Shown piece after piece: positions 1-5,489 of a stretch of DNA of 5,489 bases; positions within the stretch are counted from its first letter, which is position 1; every line of letters begins with the position of its first letter. The position numbers and the translations under genes were made by a program. This stretch comes from Bacteroidota bacterium (GTDB lineage Bacteria; Bacteroidota; Bacteroidia; Bacteroidales; JAAYUG01). The stretch is taken from contig JAKAMP010000230.1 of the NCBI GenBank assembly GCA_021812865.1, positions 1-5,489 of the forward strand, given 5' to 3'. The notes under the pieces are model-generated. The model had not been told where the DNA came from. It did no database searches and was given only the letters and a program-made list of their open reading frames with translations.

Positions 1-591
1 TCAATTAGTCTGACCGATGATCGGGTAAACATAATTTACGAAACACAATGCTACCAGGGCAGTGCCGTGAGCTTTTTCGGGGATGAAGCTTTCCGTGTAT
101 TTTTCAATATCACGAATCTGATACTGATCGGAAAATCCATTGTAGTATAGCTCATCGAGACTGGCTTCCAGACGCGCATGCAACTCATTAATGCCATAAT
201 TGCCGTAATGTTCGCACACCAGGCCACCATATTTCTGGTTACTTTTCTTGTCGTACAACCAGCCATAGATGATTCCTGCTGTGGCATATTCACCTTTATT
301 GGCGTTGCAAACAGACATGATGGTCTCCATCACAGCTCCGTGTTCGAGGTGCTGAGGCCTTTCAATCTTATTGGCGATTCCGGGCAGAATGGACGAGTAC
401 GTCATGATGTTGCACATTTCAATATTGGCCGATTTGAGGGCCAGGTGATAAGAGCCTGCGTGAACGGTGATGTCGCTTTCACCCGTTCCAGAGGTAACAA
501 AATAGTCTCGTGGAACCCGGTTACCCACCAGAATTCCATTTAAACCTTGCTGCTCCCGAACAAGATTTAAAGTTGATGTTTGAGTTATCAT
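1..591 (-). CDS. Pyruvoyl-dependent arginine decarboxylase-like proenzyme
   Basis: This 196-residue protein matches the pyruvoyl-dependent arginine decarboxylases (archaeal PvlArgDC, chlamydial AaxB), which convert arginine to agmatine and CO2 in the cytoplasm, for polyamine synthesis or acid tolerance. What is seen: GTGESD at residues 35-40, HAGSYHLAL at 44-52, the self-cleavage motif YSSILPG at 65-71, HGAVMETIMS at 84-93, a catalytic-type Glu127 in LVCEHYG, and HGTALVALCF near the C-terminus. By family knowledge the chain should cleave between Ser66 and Ser67, giving a beta subunit (1-66) and an alpha subunit (67-196) whose first residue becomes the pyruvoyl group. The length is normal for the family. 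The start is the ATG at 591. A TTG directly upstream (594) is in frame but less likely, and no Shine-Dalgarno is seen. About 23 residues precede the conserved core. Oddity: His49 aligns by eye with the archaeal substrate-binding Asp35, so arginine as substrate is inferred. The stop codon TGA is at 1-3. Confidence 0.88.
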   Translation of the reverse strand: MITQTSTLNLVREQQGLNGILVGNRVPRDYFVTSGTGESDITVHAGSYHLALKSANIEMCNIMTYSSILPGIANKIERPQHLEHGAVMETIMSVCNANKGEYATAGIIYGWLYDKKSNQKYGGLVCEHYGNYGINELHARLEASLDELYYNGFSDQYQIRDIEKYTESFIPEKAHGTALVALCFVNYVYPIIGQTN

Positions 592-1108
592 CAAAGTCCA
601 TAAAAGATTAATTGGTTCAACCTAATTTTTTAGCGGCGCAAATATATTTTAAAATTTTAATGTGTACTTGATTTGAGTGAAAAAATTACCGTTTACCGAT
701 AAAATATTTTTGCTTTCCGTCAGGAACTCAGCGCGATGAAATAAGTTTCCGGCCTGAGAGACTAAAAGCAAATGCCCGTAAAATATGTGAAAGAACTACT
801 GTGCAGGATCATCATTTAATTAGCATCAGTAGTAAAGAGTATAACAGGTAATACCTGAAGGTAAGCAATGTGCTGCTAAGGTAGGCCTGCTGGAAGGTCA
901 TCTTGCGGGCAGTGGTTACTTTCATTTTCATGTGTGAATTGCGTTAAACCTGTTGATCAGTGTAAATGGTTAAGGTTCTGAAGTTATTGTCGTTTTTTAT
1001 TAGCGTACGAATTTAGATTTTTTGAAAGAAAAATATCATGCAGGAATCTTTTTTTTTGAACAATCAATGAAAAGATTTACACCGCAGAAGCATATCAAAC
1101 CCATGGGA
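592..1108. other. Gene-poor intergenic region of about 500 bases
   Basis: No frame here encodes a recognisable protein, and no tRNA or other RNA gene signature was seen. Apart from the promoter box at 639-646 it holds an AT-rich stretch (about 600-715), a 13-base inverted repeat (845-857, CAGGTA arms around one base) and one doubtful 39-codon minus-strand frame (812-931) with a hydrophobic C-terminal half. The 3' end of the siaC-like gene faces this region. No hairpin followed by a T run was found that could serve as its terminator. Composition between about 720 and 960 is closer to coding DNA than the flanks, so a decayed gene is possible, but nothing recognisable is left. Confidence 0.6.
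639..646 (-). promoter_or_regulatory. Bacteroidota-type -7 promoter box for the decarboxylase gene
   Basis: Read on the minus strand, the sequence is TATATTTG followed by CGCCGC, an exact match to the Bacteroidota housekeeping -7 consensus TAnnTTTG. It lies 47 bases upstream of the ATG at 591, which leaves room for a leader of about 40 bases. No convincing TTTG -33 box is found at the usual spacing, so the call rests on the -7 box, its orientation and its position. Confidence 0.5.
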
Positions 1109-1504
1109 TCAGTCAATCTGCTGGAAAAGGAATGGAATACGGATAATGCTGTGCAGGTCATGCCCCAGGTCGATAATAGACTCATCGTCCCCTTCGTACA
1201 ACCAATGAACCTCAGTGGCATTGCCCAGAAAATATGATTTTTCGAAAATCTTCAGGATGGAGGTGATAATTTTTTTGGAACTGCTGTTAATATATTCCAG
1301 GCTGAATTTCAGAATAGTTTGTTCATTGGGTTTTTCAAGGTAGGTGGCGATGGCAGTCTGAATGGGCTGATAGAATGCATATGCATCTTCAGGAATGGAT
1401 TTCCCCGAAAAAACTATGGTGCCTCCGCTGATAGAGAATTCAGGAGTATTTCTCGTTTTCGGAATATTGAGCTCCATGCGAAATATGTTCTTCATAAATT
1501 TCAT
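1109..1504 (-). CDS. SiaC-family (DUF1987) regulatory protein
   Basis: This protein of about 131 residues fits the DUF1987/SiaC family. In Pseudomonas, SiaC is a small protein phosphorylated by the kinase SiaB and dephosphorylated by SiaA; its unphosphorylated form binds the diguanylate cyclase SiaD and affects biofilm formation. Seen here: an N-terminal IPKTRNTPEF, then SGKSIPEDAYAFYQPI, the central LEYINSSSKK (about residues 69-78), and a C-terminal VHWLYEGDDES followed by a hydrophobic end (IIRIPFLF). The serine after Asn73 (Ser74) is the likely counterpart of the phosphorylated Thr68 of SiaC; this is inferred. Start choice: ATG at 1504 has AGGA seven bases upstream. A TTG at 1525 has GGAG seven bases upstream, and ATG at 1477 would best fit the family length (122 residues), so the start is uncertain. 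It follows the RHH gene in the same direction and is probably cotranscribed. No siaA, siaB or siaD homologue lies in the window. Confidence 0.82.
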   Translation of the reverse strand: MKFMKNIFRMELNIPKTRNTPEFSISGGTIVFSGKSIPEDAYAFYQPIQTAIATYLEKPNEQTILKFSLEYINSSSKKIITSILKIFEKSYFLGNATEVHWLYEGDDESIIDLGHDLHSIIRIPFLFQQID

Positions 1505-1530
1505 GAAAAATTCCTGATTTTCCAAATTTG

Positions 1531-1542
1531 ATCTCCGGAGAT
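1531..1542. promoter_or_regulatory. Perfect 12-base palindrome between the RHH and SiaC-like genes
   Basis: The sequence ATCTCCGGAGAT is perfectly self-complementary and lies in the short gap between the stop of the RHH gene (1552) and the starts of the siaC-like gene. Its minus-strand half contains GGAG, seven bases before a possible TTG start at 1525, so the dyad overlaps a potential ribosome binding site. It could be an operator for the neighbouring RHH protein, a small mRNA structure controlling translation, or chance. Only the symmetry and position are observed. Confidence 0.35.
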
Positions 1543-1551
1543 TCTTTTCAC

Positions 1552-1740
1552 TTAGAAGAGGGTGGGCTGATCCTCGAAGAGAGATGGGTAATCGCGGTCA
1601 AAACGCTTAAGCACCTCCGTGAGAATGGCTTCTCTCAGGAATTTCGACCGGTTGGAAATACGGTAACGGTCGCAATATTGATTGATTGCTTTAAGCTCCA
1701 TGTCATTTAGCGCCAGATTGACCTTGTTCCTGCGCATCAT
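1552..1740 (-). CDS. Small ribbon-helix-helix (CopG/Arc-type) DNA-binding protein
   Basis: The 62-residue product has the pattern of a ribbon-helix-helix protein: a short beta strand near the N-terminus (NKVNLAL, residues 5-11) that in this fold pairs in a dimer and enters the DNA major groove, helix 1 (about 13-27, DMELKAINQYCDRYR), a turn (ISNRS, 28-32), then helix 2 (about 32-47, KFLREAILTEVLKRF). An acidic and aromatic tail, DYPSLFEDQPTLF, follows. Such proteins are usually dimeric repressors or antitoxins. No toxin-like gene is adjacent; the downstream partner is a SiaC-family protein, which argues against a standard toxin-antitoxin pair. Start choice: ATG at 1740 has AGGA eight bases upstream and places the beta strand near the N-terminus, as is usual. 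An in-frame ATG at 1770 would give 72 residues. The DNA target is unknown; self-regulation is plausible but unproven. Confidence 0.75.
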   Translation of the reverse strand: MMRRNKVNLALNDMELKAINQYCDRYRISNRSKFLREAILTEVLKRFDRDYPSLFEDQPTLF

Positions 1741-2272
1741 ATTCATGTTCCTGTGTTTTCTCAAAGGCATTGATTTTCAGATATTAACTTCAGCACAGCA
1801 AAGAAGCATATCGAGGGGCAGGTACAATTTTCCATGTTTACCGCCCGGATAAAAGTATCATATATTTGAATGTCATGGTTTTTCAAGGGTTGCAAGATAT
1901 GAACAAGAAATTAAGATAAAATTTTAAAAATATGCAATAGACAATAAAAGACTAATAAAATAATATATAAAATGATATAAATAATTAAATAACAATTATA
2001 AAGAAAAAATTATTGAATATAAAAGTATGTAAAATAAAATGAATATTCAAAATGAAAACATTTCATTCTTCATTTGGCCTTTTCCATTTCACCCTGAACT
2101 AAGAATTGTTCTTGCGCTCCGGACAAGTCATATTGCAAGGGGAAAAAGAGCGATTGGGTTAGGTCTGGTGAGACATGCCCGGGAGAACATGGGGAAGTTG
2201 ACTGTTGACGTGAGGATTTTGAATGGTAATATATTTCATGTGGATTTCGGAAGGAAGCCGGCGGTTAATTAT
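1741..2272. other. Divergent intergenic region between the RHH gene and waaA
   Basis: About 530 bases separate the minus-strand RHH gene from plus-strand waaA. The left part (1741-1916) has mixed composition and a plus-strand TATATTTG at 1861-1868, with TTTA 20 bases upstream. The middle is an extremely AT-rich tract (1917-2040). The right part (about 2060-2272) has normal composition and carries a 78-codon open frame (2039-2275, plus) with no recognised family and an arginine-rich product. An inverted repeat, AATGAAA and TTTCATT around ACA, lies at 2051-2067. No promoter box was found for the RHH gene on the minus strand. Confidence 0.55.
1917..2040. other. Extremely AT-rich tract (about 10% GC)
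   Basis: Counting 1921-2040 gives 12 G or C in 120 bases. The tract is made of mixed A and T runs without a clear tandem unit and has stop codons in all frames, so it is not coding. It ends abruptly at about 2041-2060, where composition returns to normal. It could be bent or easily melted DNA upstream of a promoter, or a site for nucleoid proteins; the sequence does not decide. Confidence 0.7.
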
Positions 2273-2280
2273 TAACTTTG
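2273..2280 (+). promoter_or_regulatory. Bacteroidota-type -7 promoter box for waaA
   Basis: TAACTTTG is an exact match to the TAnnTTTG consensus and is followed by CGCG, like the box upstream of the decarboxylase gene. It lies 19 bases before the waaA ATG, so the leader would be only about a dozen bases. No clear TTTG -33 box is found at the usual spacing. No Shine-Dalgarno is visible before the ATG. Confidence 0.5.
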
Positions 2281-2299
2281 CGCGATTTCAAATTTCATT

Positions 2300-3550
2300 A
2301 TGGTTGTTTTTTACAATATCATTATTCAGCTGTATCATTTTCTTCTGAAGATTGCTTCCCTGTTTAACCACAAGGCTAAACTGTGGGTCGACGGCAGAAA
2401 AGGAATATGGGGAAGACTGGAGGAAATTTCAGGAAAGGGCGATAAGATCATCTGGATACACTGTTCATCCCTGGGCGAGTTTGAACAAGGCAGGCCGGTG
2501 ATCGAGCAGTTAAAGGAACTGCACCCTGACTATAAAATTCTGATCACTTTCTTTTCACCCTCAGGGTATGAAGTGAGGAAAAACTCTACAAAGGCTGATT
2601 ATGTGGAATACCTTCCGCTTGATACACGGCGCAATGCATCTCGGTTTCTCGAATTGGTTAATCCTTGCTTATCCTTATTTATTAAATATGAATTCTGGTA
2701 TCACTTCCTGGACCAATTGAAACGGAAGCAGATACCCTTTTACCTGATTTCTGCAAACTTCAGGGAGAACCAGGCTTTCTTCAAATGGTACGGATCATGG
2801 TACAGGAAATTCCTGCATGGATTCAAAGGCATTTTTGTTCAGAATGACCGTTCGGTTGAACTGCTCCGTTCCATAGGGATTACCAATACCAGAGTAACGG
2901 GCGATACACGGTTCGACCGGGTTAAAGCAATTGCCCAGAAATCGAAAGATATTCCCCTGGCCAGCAGTTTTGGCAACAATCACTTTGTACTCGTTGCTGG
3001 AAGCACCTGGGACAAGGATGAACTGTTGTTGCAGGAATGGATCAATAGAAATGGCCCTCAGGTGAAGCTCATTATTGCTCCTCACGAAATCAAGAAACCC
3101 CAACTCGACAAGCTGCGTAGCGCTTTTAACGGGGAGGTCGTGTTTTTTTCCGAAGCGAACAATGACCTGGTAACCAGCGCCCGGGTACTTATTATTGATA
3201 ATGTTGGCATGCTGAGCTCCTTATATAAATATGGTAATGTGGCTTATGTGGGCGGAGGTTTTGGAAAAGGAATCCACAATATCCTGGAAGCAGCTACCTA
3301 TGATATACCGGTTCTCTTCGGACCGAATTTTCAGAAGTTCGAAGAAGCCCTGGCTCTTGTTTCCCTAAAGGGCGCTTTCCCTGTCAGTTGTGGTGACGAC
3401 CTGCATAATCTCCTGGAAAAATTCATCAAAGATCCCGGATTCCTGAAAACGTCTGGAAGCATTGCCGGCAATTATGTAAGGCAAAATATTGGCGCAACCG
3501 ATGCCGTGCTGCGTATCCTGAATGAAGAAATAGCACGACTTTCCCGCTAA
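2300..3550 (+). CDS. waaA: 3-deoxy-D-manno-octulosonic acid (Kdo) transferase
   Basis: This complete 416-residue protein is a GT30-family Kdo transferase (WaaA/KdtA). It adds Kdo from CMP-Kdo to the lipid A precursor at the cytoplasmic face of the inner membrane, the first core sugar step of lipopolysaccharide. Seen in order: a hydrophobic N-terminal segment (about residues 2-22) fitting the membrane anchor; WIHCSSLGEFEQGRP (52-66) with Glu60 at the position of the family's catalytic base; IKYEFWYHF (128-136); GDTRFDRV (201-208); VAGSTWDKDE (232-241); PHEIKK (261-266); and the donor-site region GGGFGKGIHNILEAA (318-332) followed by PVLFGPNFQKFEEA (337-350). Length and order are normal for the family. 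The ATG at 2300 starts directly at the anchor. The gene appears to have its own promoter at 2273 and is separated by 355 bases from the next gene. Whether it adds one or two Kdo residues cannot be read from the sequence. Confidence 0.96.
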   Translation: MVVFYNIIIQLYHFLLKIASLFNHKAKLWVDGRKGIWGRLEEISGKGDKIIWIHCSSLGEFEQGRPVIEQLKELHPDYKILITFFSPSGYEVRKNSTKADYVEYLPLDTRRNASRFLELVNPCLSLFIKYEFWYHFLDQLKRKQIPFYLISANFRENQAFFKWYGSWYRKFLHGFKGIFVQNDRSVELLRSIGITNTRVTGDTRFDRVKAIAQKSKDIPLASSFGNNHFVLVAGSTWDKDELLLQEWINRNGPQVKLIIAPHEIKKPQLDKLRSAFNGEVVFFSEANNDLVTSARVLIIDNVGMLSSLYKYGNVAYVGGGFGKGIHNILEAATYDIPVLFGPNFQKFEEALALVSLKGAFPVSCGDDLHNLLEKFIKDPGFLKTSGSIAGNYVRQNIGATDAVLRILNEEIARLSR

Positions 3551-3905
3551 CTTCCTTCCTGTTTGTTTGTTTAATATATAGCTTCTTCCCGGTCGCATGC
3601 CCATGTTGCCCCCTCCCTCACAACCCAAAATTGCCAGAGAAGCAGATAATTATTCCGATGAAAACCTATCCTCTCATATTTAGTATAGAAAAAAGCTTTA
3701 CTTAAACCATAATTCACGTTGTTAATACAAACTTTCAGTTAATCAATATATTGAAAATTCGGGTTAATAACTATTGCCAAATGTTAATAAGAATGAATTT
3801 TCATTTTTTGTGTCAAAGGCCGAGTTAAACTAAATTGCATATACTTTCCTTTTTTGAAAACGGTAATAAAAAGCTTGTCACATAACACGTTAAAAATACC
3901 TGTAT
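3551..3905. other. Intergenic region between waaA and the ribonucleotide reductase gene
   Basis: This 355-base stretch holds no recognisable gene and no clear intrinsic terminator for waaA (no stable stem followed by a T run was found). It has no B12-box-like motif typical of cobalamin riboswitches. It contains a palindrome TCAATATATTGA (3743-3754), four copies of GTTAAT (starting at 3721, 3738, 3763 and 3783) and an inverted repeat AATGAA-TT-TTCATT (3792-3805). No exact TAnnTTTG promoter box was found for the downstream gene. Confidence 0.55.
3743..3754. promoter_or_regulatory. Palindrome resembling the core of an NrdR box
   Basis: TCAATATATTGA is a perfect 12-base palindrome. Its inner ten bases, CAATATATTG, fit the core of the NrdR operator consensus (CwAtATaTwG as I recall it); the outer acA/tgt bases do not fit. 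NrdR is the general repressor of ribonucleotide reductase genes, and the next gene downstream is one, starting 151 bases away. NrdR boxes normally occur in pairs a whole number of helical turns apart, and no good second copy was found. In AT-rich DNA a chance match is quite possible. Confidence 0.3.
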
Positions 3906-5489
3906 ATGCAAACCCCCGATGTCGTAGTAAGAAATCAGGAAGAATCAATGATAAAAGATCAGAAAAAGAAAGAGTTGAACGAGGGAAAGGCGGAAAGTGG
4001 CAGCTTGCCAAAAACTTACACGCATGATGAGGCAGTAAAAGCCTCGGTGGCATATTTTAAGGGTGACGAGCTGGCCGCTACCGTGTGGGTGAATAAGTAT
4101 GCCCTGAAGGATTCTTTCGGTAAGCTGTATGAGCTTACCCCCGATGATATGCATTGGCGTATTGCACGGGAGATTGCCCGCATTGAAAAGCGGTATGCCA
4201 ATCCCCTCGACGAACAGGAAGTATATGAAGCCCTTCGCGACTTCAGGTTCATTGTACCTCAGGGAAGTCCTATGGCAGGCATCGGTAATAATTACCAAAT
4301 CGCTTCCCTGTCGAATTGTTTTGTGATCGGCAACGATCATCCGGCAGATTCCTACGGCGGTATAATGAAGGTGGACCAGGAGCAGGTTCAGTTGATGAAA
4401 CGCAGGGGTGGCGTGGGGCACGATCTGTCGCACATCCGTCCCTCCGGTACACCGGTTTTGAATAGTGCACTTACCTCTACCGGGGTAGTTCCTTTCATGG
4501 AAAGATATTCCAATTCCACCCGCGAGGTAGCTCAGGATGGACGTCGCGGTGCGCTGATGCTCAGTATTTCCATCAAGCATCCCGATTCCGAGAAGTTCAT
4601 CGATGCCAAGCTTGAGCAGGGTAAAGTAACCGGCGCCAACGTGTCGGTTAAGATCGATGATGAATTCATGAAAGCGCTGACGGAGAATCGTCCATACATC
4701 CAGCAATTCCCTATTGATTCGGCCAATCCTCATTACAAAAAAGAAATCGATGCTTCTTCCCTGTGGAAGAAAATCATTCATAATGCCTGGAAATCAGCGG
4801 AACCGGGTGTACTTTTCTGGGACACGGTTATTCGTGAATCAGTACCCGATTGTTATGCCCATTTCGGATACCGTACCGTTTCGACCAATCCCTGCGGGGA
4901 GATTCCTCTCTGTCCATATGACAGTTGCAGACTCCTGGCCATCAACCTTTATTCATACGTTGAAAATCCGTTCACGCCACAGGCTTCTTTCAATTTCGAT
5001 CTGTTCAGGAAACATTCAGGTTATGCCCAGCGGATGATGGATGACATCATCGATCTCGAACTTGAAAAAATCGATGCCATCCTCGACAAGATTGCCAATG
5101 ACCCCGAAGACATGGAAGTGAAGAGGGTTGAAAGAAAACTCTGGGAGAATATCCGTATCAAAACCGAAGAAGGCCGTCGTACAGGTATTGGAATCACTGC
5201 CGAAGGCGATATGCTTGCAGCGCTGGGACTCCGCTATGGCAGCGACGATGCAATTGACTTCTCCGTTGAAGTGCAAAAAACACTTGCACTTGAAGCGTAC
5301 CGGTCGTCTGTGAACCTCGCCAGAGATCGAGGCCCCTTCAATATTTTTGATTTACAGCTGGAAAAGAACAATCCCTTCATCAACCGGCTCAGAAGTGAAG
5401 ATGAGCAGTTATACAGGGATATGATGAGGTATGGACGCCGTAATATTGCCCTGCTTACCATTGCACCAACCGGTACCACCAGCCTTATG
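3906..5489 (+). CDS. nrdJ: Class II (adenosylcobalamin-dependent) ribonucleotide reductase, N-terminal part
   Basis: The frame is open from the ATG at 3906 to the window edge, giving 528 codons; the C-terminal part lies outside. The enzyme reduces ribonucleotides (diphosphates in the typical Bacteroidota family) to deoxyribonucleotides, using a radical made with coenzyme B12. Seen: an N-terminal domain from about residue 38; QGSPMAGIGNNYQIASLSNCF (119-139) with Cys138, the likely first redox cysteine; KRRGGVGHDLSHIRPSG (165-181); REVAQDGRRGALMLSISIKHPD; the catalytic NPCGE with Asn328, Cys330 and Glu332; TGIGITAEGDMLAALG; and APTGTTS (520-526). The second redox cysteine and C-terminal tail are not in view. 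The first 35 or so residues are hydrophilic and variable. An alternative ATG at 3948 would remove 14 of them, and a stop codon 15 bases before the first ATG rules out earlier starts. The class II call rests on overall family resemblance. Confidence 0.93.
   Translation, partial: MQTPDVVVRNQEESMIKDQKKKELNEGKAESGSLPKTYTHDEAVKASVAYFKGDELAATVWVNKYALKDSFGKLYELTPDDMHWRIAREIARIEKRYANPLDEQEVYEALRDFRFIVPQGSPMAGIGNNYQIASLSNCFVIGNDHPADSYGGIMKVDQEQVQLMKRRGGVGHDLSHIRPSGTPVLNSALTSTGVVPFMERYSNSTREVAQDGRRGALMLSISIKHPDSEKFIDAKLEQGKVTGANVSVKIDDEFMKALTENRPYIQQFPIDSANPHYKKEIDASSLWKKIIHNAWKSAEPGVLFWDTVIRESVPDCYAHFGYRTVSTNPCGEIPLCPYDSCRLLAINLYSYVENPFTPQASFNFDLFRKHSGYAQRMMDDIIDLELEKIDAILDKIANDPEDMEVKRVERKLWENIRIKTEEGRRTGIGITAEGDMLAALGLRYGSDDAIDFSVEVQKTLALEAYRSSVNLARDRGPFNIFDLQLEKNNPFINRLRSEDEQLYRDMMRYGRRNIALLTIAPTGTTSLM

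Noticed and set aside
178..543. A 121-codon plus-strand open frame
   Set aside because: It is antisense to the decarboxylase, whose cleavage site and core motifs are intact on the minus strand.
727..758. tRNA-like or structured RNA gene near CTCAG and CTGAG arms
   Set aside because: Only a 5-base pairing with a weak loop is present, and the conserved tRNA T-loop sequence is missing.
1022..1237. A 71-codon plus-strand open frame
   Set aside because: It overlaps the 3' end of the siaC-like gene in antisense and matches nothing known.
1552..1740. Antitoxin of a toxin-antitoxin pair
   Set aside because: RHH proteins are often antitoxins, but the adjacent gene is a SiaC-family protein and no RelE-, PIN- or Fic-like toxin is present.
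2795..3103. A 102-codon minus-strand open frame inside waaA
   Set aside because: It is antisense to a complete and well-conserved Kdo transferase, and its product is not recognisable.
3551..3660. Intrinsic terminator after waaA
   Set aside because: The stretch has GTTTGTTTGTTT and a C-rich run but no stable stem followed by T residues.
3551..3905. Cobalamin riboswitch upstream of the B12-dependent reductase
   Set aside because: No B12-box-like sequence or matching long pairing was found by eye; a covariance-model scan would settle it.
3945..4781. A 278-codon minus-strand open frame
   Set aside because: It is antisense to the clearly recognisable class II ribonucleotide reductase frame, which has all expected motifs; the minus-strand product resembles no family.

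Overview
The window looks like a stretch of ordinary Bacteroidota (Bacteroidetes) chromosome, probably from the Bacteroidales or a close relative. The evidence is an AT-rich Gram-negative background with a Kdo transferase, two good matches to the Bacteroidota -7 promoter box (TAnnTTTG), mostly weak or absent Shine-Dalgarno sequences, and protein sequences that read like Bacteroidota family members. The taxonomic call is an inference from the sequence and remembered families, not from a search. No mobile element, CRISPR array, tRNA or rRNA was recognised.

Layout. (1) Positions 1-591, minus strand: a complete pyruvoyl-dependent arginine decarboxylase-like proenzyme with an intact Ser-Ser self-cleavage site and a -7 promoter box at 639-646. 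(2) Positions 592-1108: a gene-poor gap of about 500 bases with one doubtful 39-codon frame. (3) Positions 1109-1740, minus strand: a two-gene unit, a ribbon-helix-helix DNA-binding protein followed by a SiaC-family (DUF1987) protein, separated by 47 bases that contain a perfect 12-base palindrome. (4) Positions 1741-2299: a divergent intergenic region with a 120-base tract of only 10% GC, then a patch of normal composition that is open but unrecognised, ending in a -7 box at 2273-2280. (5) Positions 2300-3550, plus strand: waaA/kdtA, the Kdo transferase of lipid A-core assembly. (6) Positions 3551-3905: an intergenic region with short palindromes, one of which matches the core of the NrdR operator. 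(7) From 3906 to the right edge, plus strand: the N-terminal 528 codons of a class II (adenosylcobalamin-dependent) ribonucleotide reductase, cut off by the window end.

The genes do not form one pathway. They cover polyamine or arginine metabolism, a small regulatory pair, outer-membrane biogenesis and DNA precursor synthesis. No clearly new system is visible. The most unusual item is the RHH-SiaC pair, a phospho-switch-type protein next to a small DNA-binding protein, with none of the usual Sia partner genes in view. Next are the histidine in the decarboxylase where the archaeal enzyme has a substrate-binding aspartate, and the NrdR-box-like palindrome upstream of the reductase.
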